From JAXGTO01 sp040774885 (lineage in GTDB: Bacteria > Actinomycetota > Coriobacteriia > Coriobacteriales > Eggerthellaceae): a DNA stretch of 47,167 bases. This document shows, piece after piece, positions 25,210 to 34,621 of the stretch (position 1 is its first letter; each line of letters starts with the position of its first letter). The notes under the pieces were generated by a model, which worked only from the letters and a program-made list of their open reading frames with translations, did no database searches and had not been told where the DNA came from. Position numbers and translations under genes: made by a program. The stretch is taken from contig JAXGTO010000018.1 of NCBI GenBank assembly GCA_040774885.1, positions 1 to 47,167 of the forward strand, read 5' to 3'.

Positions 25210-26070
25210 TCAGCGCCTCTTCCCGAGTCGTTTCATGGACAGCCGAGAATTTCCTACCGGCTTGTTCAAGAGATTTGCAATCAACAGCGTCAGCGCAGAA
25301 AGCACGAGCATGATCATGGCAGTTGCCATGGCCGTTTCGTTGTTCCCCGTCGAAATGCTGAGGTAGATGCTGCCAGAGAGCGTTTCCGTTTTCATGCGCG
25401 TAACGCCCACCAACATCAAGGTGGCGCCGAACTCCCCCATGCCGCGCGCCCACGTGAGCACGGTGGTCGAAACGATCGAATTGCGGCACAGCGGCAAGAT
25501 GATGGTACGAAACACCGTGAATGGCGATGCTCCCAACGTGCAGGCGACGAACTCGATGCGCTGGTCTATGTCGGCGAAAGCCGTCCGAATCATACGGATG
25601 GCAAAAGGCAGGTTGACTATCAGCTGCGCGAATACGATACCAGCCGGTTCGAACACAACGGCGAACCCGGCTTCTTTAAGGGCCTTGCCGAAAGGTGACG
25701 AGAAGATCAGAAGCAATGCAAAACCCAACAAGATATAGGGCAGCGAAAGCGTGAGCTCCATAACAATCTCTATGACGCCTTTGAACGGCATATCAGTACG
25801 CGTGAGTGCATAGGCGGTAGGCAATGCGAGACCCAGGCAGATGGCAGTTGAAATGGTCGAAGTGACCAAGCTCATCCTCAGGCTGAAAAGGACCTCGGCA
25901 TCGCTGATCGCATCACTGAAATGAGTGATGCCCGCACCGATTATCGCCATGATGGCAGAGCCCACGAAGACAAGCGCCACCACCGTAACGGCAATGGAGA
26001 AAAGAGCGAACCCATCGCGCGCAGCGCGACGGGGCCTCTTGCGAGGAGAATTTCGATGGCTTGATGTCAT
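25210..26070 (-). CDS. modB: Molybdate ABC transporter permease
   Basis: Inner-membrane permease of about 286 residues with roughly six hydrophobic helices. The EAA loop that contacts the ATPase is visible (ACTLGASPFTVFRTIILP). The N-terminus before the first helix is rich in Arg and Lys, consistent with a cytosolic start. I chose ATG 26068-26070, but its ribosome-binding site is weak; a GTG 33 bases upstream has none. It is longer than typical ModB (about 225 residues). It lies 72 bases after modA. Confidence 0.83.
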   Translation of the reverse strand: MTSSHRNSPRKRPRRAARDGFALFSIAVTVVALVFVGSAIMAIIGAGITHFSDAISDAEVLFSLRMSLVTSTISTAICLGLALPTAYALTRTDMPFKGVIEIVMELTLSLPYILLGFALLLIFSSPFGKALKEAGFAVVFEPAGIVFAQLIVNLPFAIRMIRTAFADIDQRIEFVACTLGASPFTVFRTIILPLCRNSIVSTTVLTWARGMGEFGATLMLVGVTRMKTETLSGSIYLSISTGNNETAMATAMIMLVLSALTLLIANLLNKPVGNSRLSMKRLGKRR

Positions 26071-26142
26071 AGGGAATCCGCAGCAGGTTGGTCGGCGCGG
26101 CACTCGAACGCTATGCCGCGCCGTACATCCCCCTGAATCGGC

Positions 26143-26964
26143 CTAAACGAGTTCGTAGCCGTATTTCGTCCAAATGTTCTTTGCAGTGTCCGACTGCAAG
26201 AATTCATTGAAGGCAGCATCGACATCCGTATCGGTAGTGCAGGAAAGCTGGGCTGCCGGAATGGTCTTGATGGCGTTGGTCATTTCGTTGGTCTCGATGA
26301 CGGTGACATCGCCGCTGGCGTTTTCTTTCCAGACAATGCCCGCATCTCCTTCGCCGTTGGCAAGTGCCGTGGCAATCTGAGGAGCCGTGGTGCTGGTGGT
26401 GAACTTGCCCTCGGCCTGCATGCTGTCCCATATGCCCGCCTTGGTCAAGACGTTCTTGGCGATCTTGCCGATGGGCGTCGATTCGGGGTCGCCGATGAGA
26501 ACGCGATCGCAGTTGGCGAGGTCGGCAATGGATTGGACGTTTTTAGGGTTGGAGGAAGGAACCACCAGCACAGGGATATGCTTCACAAGATCGGTGCTGG
26601 AAGTAACCATATCGGACACAGGCTGAAGCTCATCTGCGGATCCAGCGATGAAGAAGTCACCTTCTTGCGTAGTGTTGATTTGCGTCTGAATCTGAGCAGC
26701 GTTGGCATAAGTGACTTCCATGTCACAGCCTGTTTCCTGCGTGAAGGAATCGGCGATTTCCTTGAAAGGCTCGGTCATGCCGGCACCGCAATAGATCTTA
26801 AGGGTTTTCCCATCCAGGCTTTTAGCGGATTGCTCCGAGCTTTGCGATGAGGTTTGATCGGTACTGCCGTCCGAAGACGAGCAGCCCGCGATAATGCAGC
26901 TCAACGCAACGGCGCAAGCAATGCAAAACGCAGCACGTATCCATTTGGCTTTGGAAGTAATCAT
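26143..26964 (-). CDS. modA: Molybdate-binding lipoprotein
   Basis: Extracytoplasmic solute-binding protein, 273 residues, anchored as a lipoprotein: the signal peptide ends in the lipobox IIAGC, followed by a Ser/Gln-rich linker. The mature part begins LKIYCGAGMTEPFKEIAD and includes GDFFIAGSADELQ and DAGIVWKENA, a pattern of the ModA/WtpA group of oxyanion-binding proteins. It is the promoter-proximal gene of modA-modB-modC-modD. Which oxyanion it binds cannot be decided from sequence alone. Confidence 0.84.
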   Translation of the reverse strand: MITSKAKWIRAAFCIACAVALSCIIAGCSSSDGSTDQTSSQSSEQSAKSLDGKTLKIYCGAGMTEPFKEIADSFTQETGCDMEVTYANAAQIQTQINTTQEGDFFIAGSADELQPVSDMVTSSTDLVKHIPVLVVPSSNPKNVQSIADLANCDRVLIGDPESTPIGKIAKNVLTKAGIWDSMQAEGKFTTSTTAPQIATALANGEGDAGIVWKENASGDVTVIETNEMTNAIKTIPAAQLSCTTDTDVDAAFNEFLQSDTAKNIWTKYGYELV

Positions 26965-27013
26965 TCACGTTCCCCCTTGGTCGTCGGTCCATCGGACCGT
27001 AATCAATATTTGA

Positions 27014-27033
27014 TTGAGTATATATGCACTCAA
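27014..27033. promoter_or_regulatory. Inverted repeat in the modA promoter region
   Basis: TTGAGT (27014-27019) and ACTCAA (27028-27033) form a 6-bp dyad with an 8-base AT-rich spacer about 50 bases upstream of modA. The minus-strand sequence across it contains TATACT (27019-27024), which could be a -10 element, so a bound protein would block transcription. Molybdate operons are often controlled by ModE-type repressors, but this is not the E. coli ModE sequence. Confidence 0.4.
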
Positions 27034-27090
27034 GGATATTCGAAAGCATTATTTACCCCTAGCGACGATCAGGGTCGCTCCTCTTTACGC

Positions 27091-27125
27091 AAAAAATCAC
27101 CACCCGTTTGCCACGGGCGGTGATT
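27091..27125 (-). terminator. Intrinsic terminator of thrS
   Basis: On the minus strand AATCACCGCCCGT pairs with ACGGGTGGTGATT (arms within 27095-27125, one mismatch) around a TGGCA-like loop, followed directly by TTTTTT (27091-27096). It lies 25 bases after the thrS stop codon. Confidence 0.9.
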
Positions 27126-27149
27126 CGTTGGAGCCGAAGGAAGAAAAGG

Positions 27150-29063
27150 TTAGACGCGGGCGCTTTCGATGATCTTCATGAAATCCACCACCGGCATGCT
27201 GCCCTGGTCGCCATCAGTATGGCTCCTTACCGAAACCGTGCCGTCCTCGATTTCGTTGTCGCCTACCACCAGCATGTAAGGAACCTTTTGGGACTCGGCT
27301 TTGGCGATTTTCACACGCATGGGCTCGTTTTGACTGTAGAGCTCCGCACGACCTTCGGCGGCGTTGATCTTGCCGACCAAGTCGCGCGCCGCATCCATGT
27401 GGCGATCGGCAATGGGGATGACGACAGCTTGGACCGGTGCAAGCCACAGCGGCAAAGCGCCTGCGTAATGCTCGATGAGAATCCCCAGGAAACGCTCGAT
27501 GGAACCGAAGAGCGCGCGATGGATCATGTAGGGACGCTCTTCGCCGTTGTCGGCCGTGCGATAAGTCAGGCCGAAACGTTCGGGCAGATTGAAGTCGATC
27601 TGCACGGTAGAGCATTGCCACATGCGCCCAATGGCGTCTTTCACCTTGATGTCGATCTTGGGGCCGTAGAAAGCGCCGTCGCCCGCATTGATCTCGTATT
27701 CCAGTCCGCGGCGATGGCAGGCTTCTTCCAGCGAACCTTCCGCATGACGCCACATCTCATCGCTGCCGATGCTTTTTTCGGGACGGGTGGATATCTCAGC
27801 TTCATATTCGAATCCGAACGTGGACATGATACTGTCGGCCAGATCGAGGATGGCAACCACTTCGTCGACCACTTGGTCGGCACGGCAGAACACGTGCGCA
27901 TCGTCTTGCGTGAAGCCGCGGGCGCGCATCAAACCGTGCACCACACCGCTCATTTCGTGGCGATAGACGGTGCCGAACTCGAAATAGCGCACCGGCAGGT
28001 CTTTGTAAGAATGGATGTCATTGCGATACAGCATCACGTGGCCCGGGCAGTTCATGGGCTTGACGCCGTATTCGCTGTAGCGAGGCTCTTCTTCGGTGCC
28101 CTCGTTGATGTTGAAGAAGTACATGTTGTCGTGGTAGAAGTCGTAATGGCCGCTGGTCTTCCACACGTCGGCTTTATAGATATGCGGCGTGATGACCTCT
28201 TCGTAACCGCGGCGATACAGCTCTTTGCGCAACCATTCCTGCATAGTGCGGATGATGCGCGCGCCCTTGGGAAGATACAGCGGCAAGCCAACGCCGGCCT
28301 GCTCGTCCATCATGTAGATTCCAAGCTCACGGCCGAGCTTGCGGTGGTCGCGCTTCTCGGCTTCCGCCATGTTGTACAGATAGGTGTCCAATTCTTTCTT
28401 CTTGAAGAAAGCGGTGCCGTAGATGCGTTGGAGCATCTCACGCTCGCTGTCGCCCTTCCAATAGGCACCGGCCAACTTCGTCAGCTTGAAAGCGCCGATG
28501 CGCCCCGCACTGGGAAGATGGGGGCCGCTGCACAGGTCGACGAAGTCGCCATGACGGCGAATGATGATATCTTCGTCGGCGGGAAGATCGGAGATATGCT
28601 CGAGCTTGAAGCGCTGGTCGGCGAAGATCTCTTTGGCTTCCTGGCGCGAAACGACCTGACGCACAAACGGCTCATCCGCAGCGATGATCTCGGCCATCTT
28701 CTTTTCAATGGCGGGAAAGTCATCGGAAGAAAGAGCACGCGGCGCTTCGAAGTCATAGAAGAAACCATCGTCGGTCTGAGGACCGAAGGCAATCTGCGTT
28801 CCCGGGAACAAAATCTGGACGGCCTCGGCCATCACATGGGCGCAGGAATGGCGCAGGATGCCGAGCGCTTCGGGAGACTTCTCGGTGATGATGGATACCT
28901 CGGCTCCATCCGAAACAGGCGTATCCAAATCGGCGAAGCAACCATCCACCTTGCCGCCCAAGGCCGCTTTGGCCAATCCCGCTCCGATGGCCGCCGCCAC
29001 ATCCGCTACCGTGGCGCCTTCAGGAACCTGCTTGTTCGATCCATCAGGGAGTACGACGTTCAT
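27150..29063 (-). CDS. thrS: Threonyl-tRNA synthetase
   Basis: Class II synthetase charging tRNA-Thr, 637 residues as usual. Domain order is an N-terminal TGS domain (MNVVLPDGS...), the editing domain with HSCAHVMAEA, the catalytic core (motif 2 region FGTVYRHEMSGVVHGLMR) and a C-terminal anticodon-binding domain (APVQAVVIPIADRHMDAA). I start at ATG 29061-29063 because GGAAAGG is eight bases upstream; an ATG two codons earlier almost touches that site. No T-box leader is evident upstream. It has its own terminator and is probably monocistronic. Confidence 0.96.
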   Translation of the reverse strand: MNVVLPDGSNKQVPEGATVADVAAAIGAGLAKAALGGKVDGCFADLDTPVSDGAEVSIITEKSPEALGILRHSCAHVMAEAVQILFPGTQIAFGPQTDDGFFYDFEAPRALSSDDFPAIEKKMAEIIAADEPFVRQVVSRQEAKEIFADQRFKLEHISDLPADEDIIIRRHGDFVDLCSGPHLPSAGRIGAFKLTKLAGAYWKGDSEREMLQRIYGTAFFKKKELDTYLYNMAEAEKRDHRKLGRELGIYMMDEQAGVGLPLYLPKGARIIRTMQEWLRKELYRRGYEEVITPHIYKADVWKTSGHYDFYHDNMYFFNINEGTEEEPRYSEYGVKPMNCPGHVMLYRNDIHSYKDLPVRYFEFGTVYRHEMSGVVHGLMRARGFTQDDAHVFCRADQVVDEVVAILDLADSIMSTFGFEYEAEISTRPEKSIGSDEMWRHAEGSLEEACHRRGLEYEINAGDGAFYGPKIDIKVKDAIGRMWQCSTVQIDFNLPERFGLTYRTADNGEERPYMIHRALFGSIERFLGILIEHYAGALPLWLAPVQAVVIPIADRHMDAARDLVGKINAAEGRAELYSQNEPMRVKIAKAESQKVPYMLVVGDNEIEDGTVSVRSHTDGDQGSMPVVDFMKIIESARV

Positions 29064-29181
29064 ATTCATTTCCTTTCCGACGCCGGACACGCACATTGTG
29101 TCTGCGCCTCGCCCCGACAAGCAGCGTATACCTGGAGGGACTTTCTAATCGATGCCGCCGCCCCTGTAGACGGCGGGAATG

Positions 29182-29211
29182 CAAAAGGGGCCCGGCACCA
29201 GCCGAGGCCCC
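29182..29211 (-). terminator. Intrinsic terminator of the valS-side operon
   Basis: On the minus strand GGGGCC-TCGGC pairs with GCCG-GGCCCC around a TGGT loop (29187-29211), then TTTTGC. It lies 58 bases after the stop of the small zinc-ribbon gene at 29269. The remaining sequence up to thrS (29064-29181) holds no visible gene. Confidence 0.75.
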
Positions 29212-29268
29212 ATGAGCAACAAAGGGAACAGCGCATGAGCACCGCTTCCCGCGCCATGAAACGTACGG

Positions 29269-29751
29269 CTACCGGGAAGTGTTGCTAGTTCGACGCTGTT
29301 GGCCACTGCCATTGCGGCGCTGACCCGCCACAGGCGTGGCGCAATACGGGCATACCGTCCAAGTGGGATCGAGGGCGTGGCCGCAGGTTCCGCACAGGTT
29401 CTTGAGCCGCTGATGGCAATTGGGGCACAAGACGTAATCGGCTTCAACGGGATAACCGCAGTTGGCGCATTCGCCGAACTTCATAAGTTCGCGCTGCTTG
29501 AGCGCAACCTCGAGCTCTTGTTCGTCGCGATCGAGCTGCAGAAGCGAAGGACGGAGCAAGCAGTAGGCGATAACTCCGATGATGGGAACCAGGGCCACGA
29601 TTGCCCATACGTACCAAACCGCGCCACGCTGATAGGCATCACGCGCCACCCAGACGATGGAGAGCACGTACAGGATAACCAGCAACACGATGACCACGGT
29701 GAGCGCCGATTGCATCTCGGGCGTCCAGAACTGCGACATCAATTCACTCAT
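29269..29751 (-). CDS. Small membrane protein with double zinc ribbon
   Basis: 160-residue protein of unknown function. Two N-terminal membrane helices (about residues 15-35 and 45-65) have the look of a PLD-nuclease N-terminal (PLDc_N) domain, with WVARDAYQRGAVW between them. A charged coiled-coil-like segment follows. Two CxxC...CxxC zinc ribbons come next (CANCGYPVEADYVLCPNC and CGTCGHALDPTWTVCPYC), and then an Arg/Ser-rich tail. It lies 108 bases after valS and before a terminator, so it is probably the last gene of the tig-clpP-clpX-valS unit or a separate small unit. Confidence 0.8.
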   Translation of the reverse strand: MSELMSQFWTPEMQSALTVVIVLLVILYVLSIVWVARDAYQRGAVWYVWAIVALVPIIGVIAYCLLRPSLLQLDRDEQELEVALKQRELMKFGECANCGYPVEADYVLCPNCHQRLKNLCGTCGHALDPTWTVCPYCATPVAGQRRNGSGQQRRTSNTSR

Positions 29752-29859
29752 GTTTCATCCTCATCTTGCGGCGCGAGACCGATTCCCCCGCCTGTTCCGC
29801 ATGGCGCAGGGCCAAACGGTTCGTCCATTGTAACAAAAGAGCGCGACTGCGCGGCTTGC

Positions 29860-32526
29860 TCACCCAATATCTTCAAGCTGGGCAGAAACGCGGTCGAGCG
29901 TATCGGAGAGCTCGGCACATTTATCCGTATCCTTTTGGATGATTTCGGGAGCCGCTTTGGCCAAGAAACCAGGGTTCGAAAGCTTCTTGCGCAAACGGGC
30001 GACATCTTTTTCCAACGAAGCGCGTTCCTTTTCCAAGCGCGCACGCTCCGCATCGAAATCGACCAGTCCGGCCAGCTCGATATATATTTCCATGCCGGTG
30101 GACAAGACGACGCTCGATTGCTCGGGCTTGGCCACGTCGACGCCGATGTGGAATTCTTCGAGGTTGGCCATATCGGAAACAAGCGCACTCTGCTCATTCA
30201 AAAGCGCGACATCCTCATTGCGCTCAGCGCGAACGCCCACGCGAAGAGCCTGCCGTGGCGATATCCCGTAGCGTGAACGCGTGGAGCGCACACCGGACAC
30301 GACGGCACACACCAAATCGATCGCACGTTCGGCGTCTTCATCGCGATAGCGTGCCAAGTCCGAAGCCTTGGGCCAAGATTCCATCATCAAGAACCGCTCC
30401 GTCTTGCCCGGCAAGGGAAGCTCTTGGTAAATCTCTTCGGTGACGAAGGGCATGATGGGATGCAACAGGCGGATGGCGGTATCCAATACGAACATGAGAT
30501 TGCGCTGGCAGGCCAGGCGGTCTTCTGCATCCGTTCCGGAAAGACGGCTCTTGGAAAACTCGATGTACCAATCGCAGAACTCGTTCCAGAAAAATGCATA
30601 GAGTTCGCGGGTGATCTCGCCGAATTCGAAATCGTCGAACGCCGCATCGAGGCGCTCGACCAACCCTGCCAAGCGGCTGAATATCCATTTGTCGGCCGGC
30701 GTGGAAGGAACGGGGTCGCCCGGTTCGTATCCTTCGAGATTCATGCCCACGAAACGAGCGGCATTGCGAATCTTGTTGGCGAAGTTGCGGCTGCTCTCGA
30801 GCTTGGCTTCGTTGAATTTAAGGTCCTGGGCACCGGTGACCTGCATAAGCAAACCGAACCGCATGCCATCGGCACCGTAGTCCGCCATCAACTTAACGGG
30901 ATCGACGCCGTTGCCGCGACTCTTGGACATGGGTTTGCCGTCGGCCGCCATCACCGTGGGATGGATGATGACGTGCTCGAAGGGAATGTCATGGCAGCAA
31001 TACTCCCCAGCCATGACCATGCGCGCAACCCATAGCCCCATGATGTCGCGGGCAGTAGAGAGCACTTGCGTAGGATAGGCTTCCTTCATCTGGGGTGCGT
31101 CCATGCCCTGTTCTGTCCAACCCATGGTGGCAAAGGGCCACAGCTGGCTGGAAAACCAGGTGTCCAAGACATCTTCGTCTTGACGCACGGCGCCGCCGCA
31201 TTTCGGGCAGACCGTGATGTCTTCGACGCTGGCATCTTCCCATCCACATGAATCGCAGTAGTACATGGGAATGCGATGGCCCCACCACAGCTGACGCGAG
31301 ATGCACCAATCTTTGAGATTGGCCAACCAATCCAAGTACACCTGCTTCCAACGAGCGGGATGAAATTGGATGGAATCATCTTCCACAACACGTGCAGCCG
31401 CATCCTTGAGCCCATCGACGGCGACGAACCATTGCTCGGAAAGCCAAGGTTCGAGCTTGGTATGGCAGCGATAGCACGTCATGACGGAGTGATCGTGGTC
31501 CTCGACATGATCCAGCAAACCCGCCGCATCGAAATCAGCGACGATGGCCTCACGGGCCTCATCCCTGTCCATGCCGCTGTACTTGCCATAGCCTTCGACC
31601 ACATGCGCGGTTTCATCGAAGATATTGATCTTCTCGAGGTCGTGGCGCTCCCCCATGGCCCAGTCATTGGGGTCATGCGCAGGGGTAACCTTGACGAACC
31701 CGGTGCCGAAGCCGGCATCGACGTAATAATCGCTGAAAATGGGGATATCGCGATCTACCAGGGGAAGCTTGATCGTCGCTCCGACGAATTTCGCCTTGTC
31801 GGGATCTTTGGGACTTACCGCAACGCCGGTATCGCCCAGCATTGTTTCGGGACGCGTGGTGGCCACGACGATGTAGTCGAGCCCATCGATAGGTTCAGCC
31901 AAAGGATAGCGCAGATACCACAGATGGCCGGTTTCATCGACGTACTCGGCTTCGTCATCGGCAATGGCCGTGGTGCAGCTGGGGCACCAGTTGACGATGC
32001 GCTTGCCGCGATAGATGAGGTCATCGTGGTACCACTGCACGAACAGCTTGCGAACCGCGGTGACGTAATCGGGGTCGAGCGTGAAGTGCTCGTCGGAATA
32101 ATCGCACGAGCATCCCATCGATTTGATCTGGTTGACGATGGTGGTGCCGTAATCGCGGCGCCATTCGTAACAGGCCTCGATGAACTTCTCGCGGCCGATT
32201 TCCAAACGGCTGATGCCTTCATCGGCCAGCTTCTTATCGACCTTGGTCTGCGTGGAAATACCCGCATGGTCGGTTCCCAATATCCAGCGGGTCTTGTACC
32301 CCTGCATGCGAGCACGGCGGATGCACGTGTCCTGGATGGTGTCATTGAGGGCATGGCCCATATGCAGAACGCCGGTGATATTGGGAGGCGGAATGGTGAT
32401 GGTATAGCAATCATCGGCATGTTCGCCGCGTCCGGCGCTGCGCTGGAAGCAACCGGCTTCTTTCCACGCCTGAAACAGAGGCGCTTCGTGCGCCGCGAAA
32501 TCGTAATCAACCTTGTTGTCGCTCAT
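29860..32526 (-). CDS. valS: Valyl-tRNA synthetase
   Basis: Class I synthetase charging tRNA-Val, 888 residues. Seen are PPPNITGVLHMGHAL containing the HIGH-type signature, the CP1 editing domain with TTRPETMLGDTGVAV, two CxxC zinc sites (CYRCH; CDSCG...CPKCG), and KPMSKSRGN as the KMSKS loop. The C-terminal coiled-coil arm (ARLEKERASLEKDVARLRKK) is specific for ValRS. It starts 15 bases after clpX. The neighbouring ilv operon makes its substrate, but the two are not linked on one transcript. Confidence 0.97.
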   Translation of the reverse strand: MSDNKVDYDFAAHEAPLFQAWKEAGCFQRSAGRGEHADDCYTITIPPPNITGVLHMGHALNDTIQDTCIRRARMQGYKTRWILGTDHAGISTQTKVDKKLADEGISRLEIGREKFIEACYEWRRDYGTTIVNQIKSMGCSCDYSDEHFTLDPDYVTAVRKLFVQWYHDDLIYRGKRIVNWCPSCTTAIADDEAEYVDETGHLWYLRYPLAEPIDGLDYIVVATTRPETMLGDTGVAVSPKDPDKAKFVGATIKLPLVDRDIPIFSDYYVDAGFGTGFVKVTPAHDPNDWAMGERHDLEKINIFDETAHVVEGYGKYSGMDRDEAREAIVADFDAAGLLDHVEDHDHSVMTCYRCHTKLEPWLSEQWFVAVDGLKDAAARVVEDDSIQFHPARWKQVYLDWLANLKDWCISRQLWWGHRIPMYYCDSCGWEDASVEDITVCPKCGGAVRQDEDVLDTWFSSQLWPFATMGWTEQGMDAPQMKEAYPTQVLSTARDIMGLWVARMVMAGEYCCHDIPFEHVIIHPTVMAADGKPMSKSRGNGVDPVKLMADYGADGMRFGLLMQVTGAQDLKFNEAKLESSRNFANKIRNAARFVGMNLEGYEPGDPVPSTPADKWIFSRLAGLVERLDAAFDDFEFGEITRELYAFFWNEFCDWYIEFSKSRLSGTDAEDRLACQRNLMFVLDTAIRLLHPIMPFVTEEIYQELPLPGKTERFLMMESWPKASDLARYRDEDAERAIDLVCAVVSGVRSTRSRYGISPRQALRVGVRAERNEDVALLNEQSALVSDMANLEEFHIGVDVAKPEQSSVVLSTGMEIYIELAGLVDFDAERARLEKERASLEKDVARLRKKLSNPGFLAKAAPEIIQKDTDKCAELSDTLDRVSAQLEDIG

Positions 32527-32541
32527 GGATGCCTTCCCGCC

Positions 32542-33906
32542 CTATGCGCTTTGCTGGGTATTGCTCGTCTTCGAACCTGAATCGCTGCGATCTTCGATGC
32601 TCGGCTTGGTGGTGCCCTCGATATCGCTTGCGCGCAAATCAACCGCTGTGGGACCGACATGCTCGGGCAGATCGTACATGACATCCATCAGTACGTTTTC
32701 GCAGATGGAACGCAAACCACGTGCTCCCGTGTTCTGCTCGATGGCCTTGCGTGCGATGGCGCGCAGCGCCTCGGGAGGCACGCTCAGTTCGCATTCCTCG
32801 AACGCGAACATCCGCGTGTACTGCTTTACCAGGGCGTTCTTCGGCTCGGTGAGAATGCGGACCAGGTCATCTTCGGAAAGTTCCTGCAAGCTGGTGACTA
32901 CGGGAATACGTCCGACGAATTCGGGAATCATGCCGTACTTGTTGAGATCCTCAGGGAGCACCTGGGCCAGCAGCTCGGCCTCTTCGTGCTTTTTGCTCTC
33001 GGGCATATCGGCCGTGAAGCCAAGTCCGCTCGACCCGACTCGTTGAGCGATGATGTCGGAAAGACCCACGAAGGCACCGCCCAAGATGAACAAGATGTTG
33101 GTGGTGTCGATGTGGATGAGCTCTTGCTGAGGATGCTTGCGGCCGCCTTGCGGAGGAACGGATGCCTCGCATCCTTCAACGATCTTGAGGAGCGATTGCT
33201 GCACCCCTTCACCGGACACGTCACGCGTGATGGAGAGGTTTTCGGCCTTGCGGGCGATCTTGTCGATCTCGTCGATGTAGACGATGCCGATCTCGGCACG
33301 GGGAATGTCGAAATCAGCCGCCGTGATCAGCTTGAGCAAGATGTTCTCGACGTCTTCGCCCACATATCCCGCCTCCGTCAGCGTGGTGGCATCTGCGATG
33401 GCGAAGGGGACGCGCAATGTGCGCGCCAACGTCTGGGCCAAAAGCGTTTTGCCGCTGCCCGTCGGACCGAGCAGCATGATGTTGCTCTTCGCCAACTCGA
33501 CATCATCGTCAGCGGCATCCGAATCGAGCGAAATGCGCTTGTAATGGTTGTACACTGCAACGGAAAGGGCTTTTTTAGCTTCTTCCTGACCCACCACATG
33601 CTCGCTCAAACGGTCGTAGAGCTCATGAGGCGTGGGCAGGCTTTCCAAAACCGTTCCCGGTTCAGGGTCGACATCGGCTTCTGTGGCGGCGGCGATCTCG
33701 GTGGAATCCAAGCCGGGAGCATGGATGCCCATATCGCGAATCATCGCTTCGGCGCAAATGGAAATGCACTCATCGCAGATGTAAATGCCATTGGGCCCCG
33801 AAATCATAGCGGAAACCTGCTGCGGCCCCTTGCCGCAAAACGCGCAGGTTATCTCCTGGTCGTCATGGGACCCATCTGTTGGGGTTCCCGAGGAAGTGGT
33901 GTCCAT
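32542..33906 (-). CDS. clpX: ATP-dependent Clp protease ATPase subunit ClpX
   Basis: AAA+ unfoldase that feeds substrates to ClpP, 454 residues. The N-terminal zinc-binding domain has CAFCGKG...CDECI, Walker A is GPTGSGKT, the family motif AGYVGEDVENIL is present, and the ClpP-contacting IGF-type loop region follows (SGLGFTAD). The upstream ribosome-binding site is weak (AGAAAG). It lies 14 bases after clpP. The extra N-terminal residues and the Ser-rich C-terminal tail (SDSGSKTSNTQQSA) make it slightly longer than E. coli ClpX. Confidence 0.96.
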   Translation of the reverse strand: MDTTSSGTPTDGSHDDQEITCAFCGKGPQQVSAMISGPNGIYICDECISICAEAMIRDMGIHAPGLDSTEIAAATEADVDPEPGTVLESLPTPHELYDRLSEHVVGQEEAKKALSVAVYNHYKRISLDSDAADDDVELAKSNIMLLGPTGSGKTLLAQTLARTLRVPFAIADATTLTEAGYVGEDVENILLKLITAADFDIPRAEIGIVYIDEIDKIARKAENLSITRDVSGEGVQQSLLKIVEGCEASVPPQGGRKHPQQELIHIDTTNILFILGGAFVGLSDIIAQRVGSSGLGFTADMPESKKHEEAELLAQVLPEDLNKYGMIPEFVGRIPVVTSLQELSEDDLVRILTEPKNALVKQYTRMFAFEECELSVPPEALRAIARKAIEQNTGARGLRSICENVLMDVMYDLPEHVGPTAVDLRASDIEGTTKPSIEDRSDSGSKTSNTQQSA

Positions 33907-33920
33907 AATCGGTGTGCTTT

Positions 33921-34553
33921 CTATTCGGACTTCGAAACAGGAGCAGCGGCCTCGCGCGTGTCGACGACCTTGTCGACAAGGCCGTACTTCAAGGCTTCAT
34001 CTGCCGTCATATAGTTGTCACGCTCGGTATCGAGCTGGATGGTGTCGAGCTTCTGGCCGGTGTTTTCAGCCAGGATCTTATTGAGGCGCTCACGCGTCTT
34101 CAGCATGAAGTCAGCCACGATGGCGATTTCGGTCTGCTGGCCCTGTGCCCCGCCCGAAGGCTGGTGGATGAGCACCATGGAATTGGGGAGGACGAAGCGC
34201 TTGCCCTTTGCACCGCTTGAAAGCAAGACGGCCGCCATACTGGCGCATTCGCCGATGCAGATGGTCGAAACATCGCATTTGATGAAGTTCATGGTGTCGA
34301 GAATGGCAAGGCCGGCCGTGACGCTGCCGCCCGGTGAATTGATGTCGAGGCTGATGTCCTTATCAGGGTCGGCGCTTTCAAGATGGAGAAGCTGGGCAAC
34401 GACGGAGTTCGCGACGTTGTCATCGATTTGCTCGCCCAAGAACACGATGCGGTCGTTTAGCAAGCGGGAAAAGATGTAGTAGCTGCGCTCCCCGCGGGGA
34501 GACTGCTCGATGACATACGGGATAAGCGCATTTTTTTGGGGGAAGGTTTGCAT
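33921..34553 (-). CDS. clpP: ATP-dependent Clp protease proteolytic subunit
   Basis: Serine protease forming the ClpP barrel, 210 residues. The catalytic triad is Ser105 (GECASMAA), His130 (MVLIHQPSGG) and Asp179 (DTERDNYM), with spacing equal to that of E. coli ClpP. The ATG at 34551-34553 has AGGT upstream. The longer open frame upstream overlaps the Lys/Ala-rich tail of tig and is not real. It is followed 14 bases later by clpX. Confidence 0.96.
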   Translation of the reverse strand: MQTFPQKNALIPYVIEQSPRGERSYYIFSRLLNDRIVFLGEQIDDNVANSVVAQLLHLESADPDKDISLDINSPGGSVTAGLAILDTMNFIKCDVSTICIGECASMAAVLLSSGAKGKRFVLPNSMVLIHQPSGGAQGQQTEIAIVADFMLKTRERLNKILAENTGQKLDTIQLDTERDNYMTADEALKYGLVDKVVDTREAAAPVSKSE

Positions 34554-34621
34554 GATTACCTCGATTTCTTCTGTGTGTGCCGAACGTTTTGATTTCGAAT
34601 CACAGTATGAACGAACGACAA

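Noticed and set aside
29064..29268. T-box leader for thrS
   Set aside because: The gap upstream of thrS holds the terminator of the preceding operon and a GC-rich hairpin, but no specifier or T-box-like motif order.
27108..29288. 726-codon open frame on the plus strand opposite thrS
   Set aside because: It is antisense to a clear thrS, has no protein-like motifs or ribosome-binding site, and reflects the GC bias of codon third positions. Similar long antisense frames opposite prfA/prmC (16260-18554), ilvB (10948-12771) and the acyl-CoA synthetase (36368-38272) were rejected for the same reason.
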